64,000 nucleotides of DNA from a virus: the IMG/VR virus record IMGVR_UViG_3300031608_000001, positions 1 to 64,000 of that record. One strand, written 5' to 3'. A program made the position numbers and the translations under genes. Position 1 is the stretch's first letter. Every line of letters begins with the position of its first letter. Below are positions 15,165-22,993 of the stretch, in pieces. Under the pieces are notes generated by a model, which saw only the letters and a list, made by a program, of their open reading frames with translations, was not told the origin of the DNA and searched no databases.

Positions 15165-15663
15165 TACGTTTGATCTTATTAAGTTCTTTAAGTCTAAACC
15201 TTAGTTCATCTTTAGTTTTAAATGGACCTTCGTAACCATATTGAAATAGGGTAGTTGCTTTAGGGCAATAACCATGTTTCCAACCTTTCTCAAAGTTAAT
15301 AGCATACCAACCTGCGGCATACAACACATCGCTATTAGCAGTCTTGCTAAACAGCGGAATATCTCTATTGTATTCAGAGTGATCACTAGCAACCAATTCT
15401 GGTGCTGGAAAGGGAATTTCGAATCCTGCGATAAACATTTTATCTGGGTGTACTACGTGGTCTGCTTCTTTCTTAAATACTTTCGCACCAAAGAACTTTT
15501 CAACATCGCGGTCTGAGTAAAACTCTTCCTTAATTTCATTAGATAGGTATTCATATGTTCCTTGAACATTTTGATATAAAACACCTACGTTACCTCGTTG
15601 CTGATCTATTACTAACCAACTACACTCATCAACCTTTTTAATTGTTGCTTTCTTACTCATCAT
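15142..15663 (-). CDS. Hypothetical protein (173 aa)
   Basis: Soluble protein with many aromatics and an extended basic C-terminus (RFRLKELNKIKRNEIKNAD). Two in-frame ATGs at 15663 and 15660 follow GGAGATA; either may be used. No family recognised. Confidence 0.6.
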   Translation of the reverse strand: MMSKKATIKKVDECSWLVIDQQRGNVGVLYQNVQGTYEYLSNEIKEEFYSDRDVEKFFGAKVFKKEADHVVHPDKMFIAGFEIPFPAPELVASDHSEYNRDIPLFSKTANSDVLYAAGWYAINFEKGWKHGYCPKATTLFQYGYEGPFKTKDELRFRLKELNKIKRNEIKNAD

Positions 15664-15835
15664 TATCTCCTTCCTTTATTAACTCTCGTTTTCTTGTTAT
15701 TTTACCAGTTCTACTATTGGTTGTTGTTGTACATTGAAATATTGTTCCGCCCTTATCGGGTGATTCAAATGTAACCAATTTCGATTCTGGTCCGTACTTA
15801 ATTGCATCCCAAATCTTCCTTATTGCTTCTGACAT
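15653..15835 (-). CDS. Hypothetical basic protein (60 aa)
   Basis: The ATG at 15835 (MSEAIRKIWDAIK) keeps the overlap with the RNase H gene to 16 nt; a more distal start would overlap by 73 nt. The product is small, basic and soluble. No family recognised. Confidence 0.55.
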   Translation of the reverse strand: MSEAIRKIWDAIKYGPESKLVTFESPDKGGTIFQCTTTTNSRTGKITRKRELIKEGDNDE

Positions 15836-16812
15836 GCGTTTAATATCTCGCCGAACTCTGTTGCGGCATTTGTTAGTTTGGGCATGTTCCATTGATTACA
15901 AAACTTCATAAAGAAGATGCCTACATTCTGTATCTTTTCTTTCTCTGTTGATTCAACAAACACTTCTTTTACACCTTCTTTAATCTCATCCGGCTGTAGT
16001 GTTAAATCAATTAATATCCTATTACGCTCGTAGTCGTCAATGACTCTATGCTCTTGCTCTTCATGGTCAACCCAACGTTGTAACATAAAGTTATTAAAGT
16101 CAAAGCCACCGCGTTCCATATCAGCGAATGCTTCTTGCATGCCTGTCTTGTTCTTACTGCCCTTCTTCCTAGCACCTGGAAAAGCACTAAAGATGTTATC
16201 ACTTGTATCACCTCTAACACACTTTTCAAACAGTAACCATTTAGGATTAGGTATAGGCTTGGGCTCTCGTGTCTTGTTATCAATAGCACGTTTCATTGTT
16301 TTCATTTCAAATATGCCATCGTGCCTAACAACTTGATCAGTTACACCATTGTACTGGCTTATATTCTCGCTAACCAATTGATAAAAGTCGCTGTCTGTAC
16401 TAATAATCACATGCTCGTCATCTGGGTGCTCTTGTGTCCACATAGCAATTAAGTCATCTGCTTCTGCCTGTGGGTGTCTTAATACAGTACAATTAGTTTT
16501 AGTTTTTAAGTATTCAATAAAATGGTCATATGCTTCAAAGAATATTTCATCTTCTTCTTGCTGATTAGGTGACCTCTGATCCATCGAAACCTTTCTATTC
16601 TTCTTGTAAGGTTCATAGAAGTCTTTACGCCAACTTCTACCTTCTAAACAGAATACAACATGATCTCCATCGAACTGTTTCCATGACTTCTTAACACTAT
16701 TAAACATAATGTGCATTGCCATACCAACTTTCATATCAATGTCGCTAGTACGAGCAGTTACATGCTTCGCTCTAAAGAACATGTTCAATGTGTCAACTAA
16801 AATATATTTCAT
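15820..16812 (-). CDS. RNase H / 5'-3' exonuclease, T4 Rnh-like
   Basis: Flap nuclease family enzyme that removes RNA primers from lagging-strand fragments. Metal-binding acidic motifs are visible: D7 in ILVDTLN, the AEADD cluster (116-120), STDSDFYQL (138-146) and RGDTSDNI (200-207). The order and spacing match T4 RNase H and the N-terminal domain of DNA polymerase I; 330 aa compares with 305 in T4. It follows the upstream gene in a TAATG overlap. Confidence 0.88.
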   Translation of the reverse strand: MKYILVDTLNMFFRAKHVTARTSDIDMKVGMAMHIMFNSVKKSWKQFDGDHVVFCLEGRSWRKDFYEPYKKNRKVSMDQRSPNQQEEDEIFFEAYDHFIEYLKTKTNCTVLRHPQAEADDLIAMWTQEHPDDEHVIISTDSDFYQLVSENISQYNGVTDQVVRHDGIFEMKTMKRAIDNKTREPKPIPNPKWLLFEKCVRGDTSDNIFSAFPGARKKGSKNKTGMQEAFADMERGGFDFNNFMLQRWVDHEEQEHRVIDDYERNRILIDLTLQPDEIKEGVKEVFVESTEKEKIQNVGIFFMKFCNQWNMPKLTNAATEFGEILNACQKQ

Positions 16813-17228
16813 TACTTACCCTTTTTAACTTTTGCTATATCGTCATCAGTTACTTTAACAACATCAGACGGTGAACGATCACCTTCTAATCCAAAGTCCT
16901 GATCTGCATTATCTTGTAGCAGTATTGTTCTACATAAGTCGTTAAACCATGAATTAACTGTGTCCTCGTCGCTGTTTCCTGTATAACCATTGCTTTGCAA
17001 CATTGTAACAAAATTATCATTAAAGTCAAGCTCTACAAAGCCTTTTTTAGGATTAATTGGATCAACATCCATTTGTAGTACATTAACATAAGGTTCCTCG
17101 TTAATTGTTGCTAGTTCTTTTTCAAGTTCAGCACCTTCGAGGTCTCTCTTTGCTATCGCAATCTTCTTGTCTTTTTCACTCTTGAACCATAACCTAGGGT
17201 CCATTGTATCTTTCATCTTATTCGCCAT
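16812..17228 (-). CDS. Hypothetical protein (138 aa)
   Basis: Charged soluble protein with a Lys/Glu-rich N-terminal helix and an acidic C-terminal half ending in a short basic tail. Translationally coupled to the RNase H gene downstream (TAATG) and overlapping the zinc-ribbon gene by 11 nt. No family recognised; location suggests a role near replication. Confidence 0.6.
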   Translation of the reverse strand: MANKMKDTMDPRLWFKSEKDKKIAIAKRDLEGAELEKELATINEEPYVNVLQMDVDPINPKKGFVELDFNDNFVTMLQSNGYTGNSDEDTVNSWFNDLCRTILLQDNADQDFGLEGDRSPSDVVKVTDDDIAKVKKGK

Positions 17229-17370
17229 TCTCTTTCTCCTTTAATTCCTTTAACTCTGTAAAGTATGCTAAACTACACTCTGCCCCGCAGAATATTTTTG
17301 TTTTATCACCAGTATGATATTTTATTTCTTGTGGAAATACCATCTTGCTACATGTATGACACTTATACAT
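17218..17370 (-). CDS. Small zinc-ribbon-like protein (50 aa)
   Basis: An ATG at 17370 opens a 50-codon frame that fills the gap between its neighbours with short overlaps (8 and 11 nt). Four cysteines are arranged as CHTC (residues 4-7) and CGAEC (29-33), so a CxxC...CxxxC metal site is likely. The C-terminal tail is a Lys/Glu-rich helix. Possibly a nucleic-acid or protein-binding ribbon; function unknown. Confidence 0.65.
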   Translation of the reverse strand: MYKCHTCSKMVFPQEIKYHTGDKTKIFCGAECSLAYFTELKELKEKENGE

Positions 17371-17782
17371 CTTCTAATGCTTTAATATCCGTTACAATAC
17401 ATTTATCAATTCTACCAAAAGCATCAACTGTGTTGACTCTTAAGCCTTTTTGAATTCTTTCAAAATAAGATTGATTTAGTGGATTGCCAAGTATAAAAGC
17501 ATTTGCCATATTTAAATTCCAACAAAATGATACAGTTAGTTCATACTTCTTTCTATCTCTCATTTCGATTACTATTGTGTTATCATCTGTAGAATACGCA
17601 TCTCTAACTTGCCCTGTAAAAATAATAATAGGCTCTTCTACTTCTACTATGTTTTCTACTATGTTTATCTCATGCCCGTGATATGTAACGTTGTGGTCCT
17701 CTGCTAGAACAAATGCCGTCCATAACGGTAAACTGAGTACTATTGCTATTTTAACTATGTTGTCGTATAAAAATCTTTCCAT
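17363..17782 (-). CDS. Hypothetical exported or membrane-anchored protein
   Basis: N-terminal hydrophobic segment (about residues 8-27, KIAIVLSLPLWTAFVLAED) resembling a signal peptide with an A-E-D cleavage region, followed by a beta-rich 110-residue domain. It is encoded 1 nt after queE in the same operon. No family recognised. It is probably periplasmic or anchored in the inner membrane. Confidence 0.55.
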   Translation of the reverse strand: MERFLYDNIVKIAIVLSLPLWTAFVLAEDHNVTYHGHEINIVENIVEVEEPIIIFTGQVRDAYSTDDNTIVIEMRDRKKYELTVSFCWNLNMANAFILGNPLNQSYFERIQKGLRVNTVDAFGRIDKCIVTDIKALEDV

Positions 17783-17783
17783 A

Positions 17784-18659
17784 TTATTTTCCTATTGCGT
17801 TACCGTAAATGTGTACGTGAACTCTGCTTGTATAATTGTAACCTCTTTGGATAGCCTCATCGGCAATGGTTGCCTCTGTTTGTACTAACCCTTCAAATGT
17901 ACCACCAACGCCCATAATCCATACAGGAAAGTTACATCCTGCTTCGCGGAATAGTTTGGTGTTTTCTTCCACTTCTTTCCAACTTGCTTCAGTACCATTA
18001 ACAACAAATTTCAACTGACCATTGTTTGATGCTTCTGCGTACTGCCCTATTACTTCTGGCTTGATTGCTTTCTTACTCATCTCTCCAGCAGTTGCCCAAA
18101 GTTTAGGACTAAGACTCCAATACCATTCACCTGGATACTCTTTAATGTATTCTACCATTTCCTGTTCAATTGGCCTAGTGCCGTTAGTTTCAACAGTAAC
18201 ATAGTTAGGCATGTTATTACGTTTCTTAAACTCTTCCATTATATTAATCATACCAGGCTGTGTCTTCTTAAGCATCGGCTCGCCGCCTGTAAACACCATG
18301 TGCACGTTTTGTTGTGTTAGTGGATGTACGAACTTACCCTTAGGTAGAAGTGCTGTTAGCTCGTCTACAGCCTCCTCTACTGTACGATCAGTAATAAGAT
18401 GCTTGTAACGTTTACTCCAAGTGTAACTACTGTCACACCCTTTATCAAACACAGGCAAGTCCATAACATCTGTTATGTCTGTTAGGTCTAACGTTTCGTA
18501 TGGTAATACATAAGTGCTAGTATCAGTAGGATCCTTCTGTCCAAAGCCGTTACATTGAAGATTACATAGGAAAAATCTCATCCACAAACTAGGTATACCA
18601 ACGTATTGGCCTTCCCCTTGTGCTGAATAAAATGTTTCGCTATACTTTAAAGGTTTCAT
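17784..18659 (-). CDS. queE: QueE-like 7-carboxy-7-deazaguanine synthase (radical SAM)
   Basis: Makes the 7-deazapurine ring (CDG) from 6-carboxytetrahydropterin. The signature SAQGEGQYVGIPSLWMRF (12-29) is typical, and TGGEP occurs near 124-128. The cluster motif is unusual: C32 and C36 are present (LCNLQC) but the third cysteine position is F39 in NGFGQ; C75 in GCDSSYTW is a candidate third ligand. The gene follows folE directly (coupled start), and queD and dpdA lie downstream in transcription. Part of a DNA-modification pathway. Confidence 0.85.
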   Translation of the reverse strand: MKPLKYSETFYSAQGEGQYVGIPSLWMRFFLCNLQCNGFGQKDPTDTSTYVLPYETLDLTDITDVMDLPVFDKGCDSSYTWSKRYKHLITDRTVEEAVDELTALLPKGKFVHPLTQQNVHMVFTGGEPMLKKTQPGMINIMEEFKKRNNMPNYVTVETNGTRPIEQEMVEYIKEYPGEWYWSLSPKLWATAGEMSKKAIKPEVIGQYAEASNNGQLKFVVNGTEASWKEVEENTKLFREAGCNFPVWIMGVGGTFEGLVQTEATIADEAIQRGYNYTSRVHVHIYGNAIGK

Positions 18660-19351
18660 TACTTGTCACATGCAAATTGTTGTTGAAGTTTAATATTATC
18701 CATAAATTCTTTCTTTGTACCTGGATCATCTTTGAACGCACCTTTTAGAACAGTTGTCTGTGTTAGACTGCTATGTGCCTTAACACCTCTATTCTCTACG
18801 CACCCATGTGTGGCTTGTATATAAACACCTAAGTGTTCGGCACCAGTTGCCTTCTGAATCTCTCTAACAATGTCGTTAGCAAGTTCTTCTTGTAGTGTTC
18901 CACGCATAGCACACCATTGTGCTATTCTTGTGTACTTGCTTAGTCCAATTAGTTTGTCACTAGCAATAATACCAATGTATGCTACACCTCTAACTATCTG
19001 ATGGTGATGCGAACACATACTTGTAAGTTCGCTACGCACAACTAACATGCCTTCATAACGATCGTCGCTATCATTTGGAAATGCTGTTGCGATAGGCATT
19101 GCTTCATACCTACCTGCCATTAGTTCGTTAATATACATTTTAGCAAGGCGTTTGCCTGTGCCCATGCTGTTAGGATCATTCTCAGTATCAATTACAAGTC
19201 CTTGTAATACATCTTCAAACTTAACTGCGAGTTCGTCAATCAGTTGTTGCTTTTCGCCTTCTTGTATGTGGTCAGATATATTATCGCCTGCCCAAAATCT
19301 TTTACCTGCGCCAATTAAACGTTTTTTAATTGTGTCACTAACTCCCATCAT
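18659..19351 (-). CDS. folE: GTP cyclohydrolase I
   Basis: Converts GTP to dihydroneopterin triphosphate, the first step of 7-deazaguanine synthesis. Zinc ligands C113, H116 and C184 (SMCSHHH and THGCVENRGV) have exactly the spacing of E. coli FolE (110, 113, 181). The active-site region GLSKYTRIAQW (136-146) is intact. 230 aa is full length. Start is one of two consecutive ATGs (19351/19348). Stop overlaps queE. Confidence 0.95.
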   Translation of the reverse strand: MMGVSDTIKKRLIGAGKRFWAGDNISDHIQEGEKQQLIDELAVKFEDVLQGLVIDTENDPNSMGTGKRLAKMYINELMAGRYEAMPIATAFPNDSDDRYEGMLVVRSELTSMCSHHHQIVRGVAYIGIIASDKLIGLSKYTRIAQWCAMRGTLQEELANDIVREIQKATGAEHLGVYIQATHGCVENRGVKAHSSLTQTTVLKGAFKDDPGTKKEFMDNIKLQQQFACDK

Positions 19352-19538
19352 CTAACTCCTTAATTTGTTCTCTTAGTTCTTCTATTTCTCTCTTAAGATT
19401 AAGTTTCTCAATCTTCTCATTTGCCAATACGGTATCATCTAAATGATGCTCGTAGTCATCTGTTATTTTACTATCTAACTCTCTATGTCTTTCTTCTAAG
19501 ACTTTAAGATGGTTGGACAGACTTATTGATGTACTCAT
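19338..19538 (-). CDS. DUF465/YdcH-like small helical protein
   Basis: 66 residues forming a predicted helical hairpin, with the family pattern HLKVLEERHRELDSKI near 10-25 and KLNLKREIEELREQI near 44-58. DUF465 (YdcH) proteins are small conserved bacterial proteins of unclear function. It overlaps folE by 14 nt and its upstream neighbour by 35 nt. Confidence 0.6.
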   Translation of the reverse strand: MSTSISLSNHLKVLEERHRELDSKITDDYEHHLDDTVLANEKIEKLNLKREIEELREQIKELDDGS

Positions 19539-19704
19539 TGTCTTCCCTCAATACACCGTTTTCCCAATTCTCGCAGACATCGTTAGCATAATGTATGCTC
19601 TTGTCTTTGACGTTAACTGTACCAAACGGTTCGTAATTCTTAAATAAGTGTACGACAAATCCGTTGTCTTCCACTACCTCTGCTTTTTTATAAACTTTAG
19701 TCAT
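19504..19704 (-). CDS. Hypothetical protein (66 aa)
   Basis: Small soluble protein with an ATG at 19704, 3 nt after the phosphoribosyltransferase stop. It overlaps the DUF465-like gene by 35 nt. No family recognised. Confidence 0.55.
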   Translation of the reverse strand: MTKVYKKAEVVEDNGFVVHLFKNYEPFGTVNVKDKSIHYANDVCENWENGVLREDNEYINKSVQPS

Positions 19705-19707
19705 GCG

Positions 19708-20196
19708 TTATCTCCACCACTCTTCATATGGAAAGACAATCCATCTTTCCTGATCAGGTAAAACATTATTTGCTGTATAACTAACTTTATCAAATTCGCT
19801 TGACTCTTTGTCAAATAATGTACAATACTTAAGGTCGTCATGACGGATAAACATATTGTTGTTATCCTTACTATCAAAGTCATTGATAATGCTGTCAATA
19901 CCTATTAGTGTTGTACCTGTGTCGTTGATATCATCAACAACTAAAACCTTCTTGCCTATGTATTTAGATAAAATGTGTCTAAGAGTGCCGGAATCTTCGA
20001 TATGCCCGTCTCTTGTTTGCCACCTAAATGCTTCGAATGGAACTTCAAAGTAATGGCTCAACATAACACCAAATGGATATGCGCCTCTACCGGGGCCTAT
20101 CACTACATCTGGATGATATGAATCATGGGCCATCTCTCTAACGATGTGTCTGCAGTCTCTATTAAGGACGTCCCAAGTGTAATATAATTTGCTCAT
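19708..20196 (-). CDS. Purine-type phosphoribosyltransferase
   Basis: Type I PRTase fold. The PRPP-binding loop VLVVDDINDTGTTL (84-97) is complete, and VVIGPGRGAYPFG (31-43) forms the pyrophosphate loop region. Closest in pattern to xanthine/hypoxanthine phosphoribosyltransferases. It could salvage purines for nucleotide supply or handle a deazapurine base; the queE/folE context makes the second worth testing. The promoter at 20203 places the start of transcription on the A of the ATG. Confidence 0.8.
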   Translation of the reverse strand: MSKLYYTWDVLNRDCRHIVREMAHDSYHPDVVIGPGRGAYPFGVMLSHYFEVPFEAFRWQTRDGHIEDSGTLRHILSKYIGKKVLVVDDINDTGTTLIGIDSIINDFDSKDNNNMFIRHDDLKYCTLFDKESSEFDKVSYTANNVLPDQERWIVFPYEEWWR

Positions 20197-20202
20197 GTGT
20201 GT

Positions 20203-20231
20203 ATTATACCATATTTTATGGCAGATGTCAA
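20203..20231 (-). promoter_or_regulatory. Early sigma-70-type promoter, leaderless mRNA predicted
   Basis: TTGACA, 17 bp, TATAAT, then ACACAC and ATG (20196). The expected +1 is the A of the ATG. Confidence 0.83.
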
Positions 20232-20770
20232 TCGGAATCTAATAAAACTATCTCATTATTGTCAAAATGTTCTAAATCCAATAGAGCCATGTTGTCGTTG
20301 ACATTGCGTTTTGTCATTTCTAAAAACATTTCGATCTCATTCGCAAATGCTTTATCTAGTATAGGGTTCAGTGATTCTGCTTCCCCAATTTTACCTGTAA
20401 TAAGCTCACAGGCATTCTTAAGTGATATTGTAAGACCTTCTACAAGCATTGCGTCAAACCCTTTCAATCGTTTATTAACAAATATAGAACGGTTCAGCAT
20501 ACGCATATAACACTCTGCTGATATCTCTTGTATTTTGATTTCAACTCTACACTCTGCGAAAGTTAAATTCTTAAATGTTAAAATGTGATATGGGTCAAAT
20601 TCAGTGTACTTACAAAAGAACTGAATACAGTCAATGATGTCCTCTTCATTAACAGGATAGATGTTTTGAATTTCTTCTAAGTCATACCCTGCTCCAATAG
20701 ACTTGCATACTCCCATCATAGGAACAGCATGTCTTTCTGTTACATAAATCCCACGTCTTTTACTGATCAT
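20228..20770 (-). CDS. Hypothetical protein (180 aa)
   Basis: Soluble helical protein. The N-terminal segment (AGYDLEEIQNIYPVNEEDIIDCIQFF, about 27-52) resembles the small DUF433-type helix-turn-helix pattern, but weakly. The rest is helix-rich with no motif. Starts in an ATGA overlap with galE; its end overlaps the -35 of the promoter at 20203. Confidence 0.55.
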   Translation of the reverse strand: MISKRRGIYVTERHAVPMMGVCKSIGAGYDLEEIQNIYPVNEEDIIDCIQFFCKYTEFDPYHILTFKNLTFAECRVEIKIQEISAECYMRMLNRSIFVNKRLKGFDAMLVEGLTISLKNACELITGKIGEAESLNPILDKAFANEIEMFLEMTKRNVNDNMALLDLEHFDNNEIVLLDSD

Positions 20771-21756
20771 TTATTTTTAATTGCCTTTGATTTATTATCC
20801 AACCAATTCTTTGAATGTTCAAACATTTCGTCTAAACTAAATTGTGGTTTCCAATTAAGTAATTCATTTGCCTTAGTAGTATCGGCACACAAATAGGATG
20901 GGTCGCCTGCTCTTCTCGGACCAACCACATATTCTAATTGCTTACCTGTAACTTTTTCGACCGAGGAGATTAGGTCATGGATACTAAATCCAACACCAGA
21001 GCCTAAGTTAAATATACCACTCTTGCCACCGTTATTAAGATACTCTACTGCTTTTAGTTTAGCATCAGCAATATCTTGTATATGACAATAGTCTCTAATA
21101 CATGTTCCGTCTTTAGTATCGTAGTCACTACCACAAATATTAAATATCTTACCATTCATAGCACAATCAATTAAGATTGGCATAACATGGCTAGCCGGTT
21201 CTTGTGTATATCCGTTAGTTGCTAAAGGATCAGCACCAGCGGCATTAAAATACCTAGTGCTAACATAGTTTAAACCATATGCTTTATTATAGTCTTCAAG
21301 CATTAGTTCAGTCATGTACTTACTCATAGCATACGGACTCATTGGATTTGGTGTCAAATCCTCTTTAAATGGTTCTTGTGTATCTCTTTCACCGTATACA
21401 CTACTTGAACCACTAAAGATAAAGTTCTGTACGTCATGTTGTACACACATATCTAACAATGCCTGTGTTCCAGACACATTGTTTCTATAATACTTACCTG
21501 GGTTATCAATACTGTCAGGTACAACATGACTGGCCGCTAAATGTACAACCGTTTTAGGTTTAAACATTTCTAATATGCCTGCTGTTGATTGTTTAGCAAA
21601 ATCATGTGGGAATGATGTGAAGTCTTTCGACGCCCACTTCCTATTACCATTGTCAATAACTATGACTTCATAGTTTGCCTTGGCAAATGTTTTGCTTACC
21701 TGTGTTCCTATAAACCCGGAACCACCTGTGATAACAACTGTTTCTTTATCACTCAT
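20767..21756 (-). CDS. galE: UDP-glucose 4-epimerase-like NAD-dependent epimerase
   Basis: Extended SDR enzyme. NAD-binding TGGSGFIG (10-17), SSSVYGE (117-123) and the catalytic YxxxK as Y142-AMS-K146 are present, along with YFNAAGADP near 168-176 typical of GalE. 329 aa is full length. It would interconvert UDP-glucose and UDP-galactose or a related sugar, feeding glycosyltransferases in the window (24368, 32877) and possibly the truncated sugar dehydrogenase at 56440. Confidence 0.88.
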   Translation of the reverse strand: MSDKETVVITGGSGFIGTQVSKTFAKANYEVIVIDNGNRKWASKDFTSFPHDFAKQSTAGILEMFKPKTVVHLAASHVVPDSIDNPGKYYRNNVSGTQALLDMCVQHDVQNFIFSGSSSVYGERDTQEPFKEDLTPNPMSPYAMSKYMTELMLEDYNKAYGLNYVSTRYFNAAGADPLATNGYTQEPASHVMPILIDCAMNGKIFNICGSDYDTKDGTCIRDYCHIQDIADAKLKAVEYLNNGGKSGIFNLGSGVGFSIHDLISSVEKVTGKQLEYVVGPRRAGDPSYLCADTTKANELLNWKPQFSLDEMFEHSKNWLDNKSKAIKNK

Positions 21757-21916
21757 CTTCTTCTCCTTTGTCTTCGTCTGTAAACAGACCGCCCCTATCT
21801 TCTACTTCGTCGATAGTGTCACTTAATCCTTGAGCAGGTTGTGACTTGGTCGGCTGAATTACAGTCTCTTTGTCACCTCTCTTTTGTATGAAAGGTATAC
21901 GTTTTATATTAGGCAC
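21749..21916 (-). CDS. Small hypothetical protein (55 aa), GTG start
   Basis: A GTG at 21916 overlaps the end of the Hc1-like gene by 8 nt and opens 55 codons that end at 21749, overlapping the galE start by 8 nt. The product is basic at the N-terminus (MPNIKRIPFIQKRGDK) and strongly acidic at the C-terminus. It fills an otherwise empty 150-nt gap. No family recognised. Confidence 0.5.
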   Translation of the reverse strand: MPNIKRIPFIQKRGDKETVIQPTKSQPAQGLSDTIDEVEDRGGLFTDEDKGEEDE

Positions 21917-22091
21917 TATTTTTTGCTTCTTGGATTTCGTTTCTTCTAGTTTTACATAGTTTAGTGATTTCCATTAATGCCTTTCTTGCTCTTGTGGCTG
22001 AGGCTTTGATACCTGTGCCTTCTTTAAACTTCTCGTTCTCGTTTACATATTCTTCGAATAATGCTTTTAATTTAATATGTGCTTCTGTCAT
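21909..22091 (-). CDS. Histone H1-like (Hc1-type) DNA-binding protein
   Basis: 60 residues. The C-terminal half (KASATRARKALMEITKLCKTRRNEI, about residues 29-53) follows the pattern of the Hc1-like proteins of Bacteroidetes and Chlamydiae, in which an RARKA.LE..KL.KE.RK motif is conserved. Probably a small nucleoid-associated protein that could compact phage or host DNA. Assignment is by pattern only. Confidence 0.5.
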   Translation of the reverse strand: MTEAHIKLKALFEEYVNENEKFKEGTGIKASATRARKALMEITKLCKTRRNEIQEAKNSA

Positions 22092-22109
22092 GATTTTCTC
22101 CTTATGTGT

Positions 22110-22577
22110 TTAATCATCGAGCCCTGGGACATACGTCTCCTGAGCATCGTCTTTGTGCGGATTACCACCTTCATACCAACTGCCCTCTTTGGCTTGCGTT
22201 ACTGGTATTGGTTCATGGTATTCCATTTCACAGCCGTTTTCATTATCCTCGGCTACGGATATCTTTATATAGCGATCAGGATACTTTGCTTGTATCGTTA
22301 ATGCTAAATCGTCAGCGATCATCTCGCATGACTTAAAGTCTAGTTGGAGTTCTGCATTTCCATACAGTTTCTCCAACCATCTTTTAAATTGTATGAACTC
22401 TATATCTCTATCATCATGGAACACTTCAATCCACACTTTAAAGTGGAATGTGTGTCTATGCGGATAGCCTAGGAAACTGACGTCGTACTCGTCGCCAGTC
22501 GCCAAGTTAGGATCAGTTAATGCCGCAGGATACTTATGTATACCTTCTTTACTAAATGTTACCCAAATACTTCTCAT
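22110..22577 (-). CDS. queD: QueD-like 6-carboxytetrahydropterin synthase
   Basis: T-fold enzyme expected to turn dihydroneopterin triphosphate into 6-carboxytetrahydropterin, between FolE and QueE. Zinc ligands are H40 and H42 in YPHRHTFHF, with H14 (GIHKYPA) as the third. The cysteine normally found four residues before the HxH pair is absent (Leu at that place). 155 aa is slightly longer than usual. Its place in the same gene run as folE and queE supports the call. Confidence 0.72.
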   Translation of the reverse strand: MRSIWVTFSKEGIHKYPAALTDPNLATGDEYDVSFLGYPHRHTFHFKVWIEVFHDDRDIEFIQFKRWLEKLYGNAELQLDFKSCEMIADDLALTIQAKYPDRYIKISVAEDNENGCEMEYHEPIPVTQAKEGSWYEGGNPHKDDAQETYVPGLDD

Positions 22578-22585
22578 ACTATTCC

Positions 22586-22783
22586 TTAAACAATATTACT
22601 TGCTTGTGGGCCTTTCGGTCCTTCTTCAAGATCATACGTCACTTTTTGATTTTCTTCTAGTGATGTATATCCGTCTCCTTTGATTGCCGAAAAATGTGCG
22701 AACACATCTTTGCCACCTTCTTCCGGTGTAATAAATCCAAAACCTTTAGATGTATTAAACCATTTTACTGTACCATTTGCCAT
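22586..22783 (-). CDS. Cold-shock domain protein (CspA-like)
   Basis: 65 residues forming a single OB fold. RNA-binding motifs KGFGFI (RNP1, about 13-18) and DVFAHFSAI (RNP2, about 26-34) are intact; starts [10 protein letters not shown] as typical CspA. Binds single-stranded nucleic acid, probably as an RNA chaperone. Its own ATG follows GAGAGAAGAAAG. Confidence 0.95.
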   Translation of the reverse strand: MANGTVKWFNTSKGFGFITPEEGGKDVFAHFSAIKGDGYTSLEENQKVTYDLEEGPKGPQASNIV

Positions 22784-22799
22784 TTCTTTCTTCTCTCTA

Positions 22800-22993
22800 T
22801 TATGAAGTCTTACCTTCGTTATTAAATTCTAAAGGTAATTCCTTCAAAATGCGAAACTTATTATTAAGTCTCTTATATCCAACTCCCAACGTATTACGTT
22901 GTTCATCTTCAATTCGTTTATTTGAATCTTTTATGATCCAAATCCTAACTGGCCTTTAATCCAGTCATTAATTTCTTGTTGTGTCAAATCCAT
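22800..22993 (-). pseudogene. Possible frameshifted small gene
   Basis: An ATG at 22993 lies in a TAATG overlap with the upstream stop and opens a 20-codon frame (MDLTQQEINDWIKGQLGFGS) closed at 22931. The -1 frame then continues without a stop to 22800 (…KDSNKRIEDEQRNTLGVGY…). A -1 shift near 22931-22945 would give one protein of about 64 aa. It may be a decayed gene, a sequencing error, or a programmed frameshift, though no classic slippery heptamer is seen. Confidence 0.35.

Noticed and set aside
15405-15435. TTCGAATCC-like sequence as part of a tRNA
   Set aside because: No cloverleaf partners or acceptor stem; it lies inside a protein-coding gene. No tRNA gene was recognised in the window.
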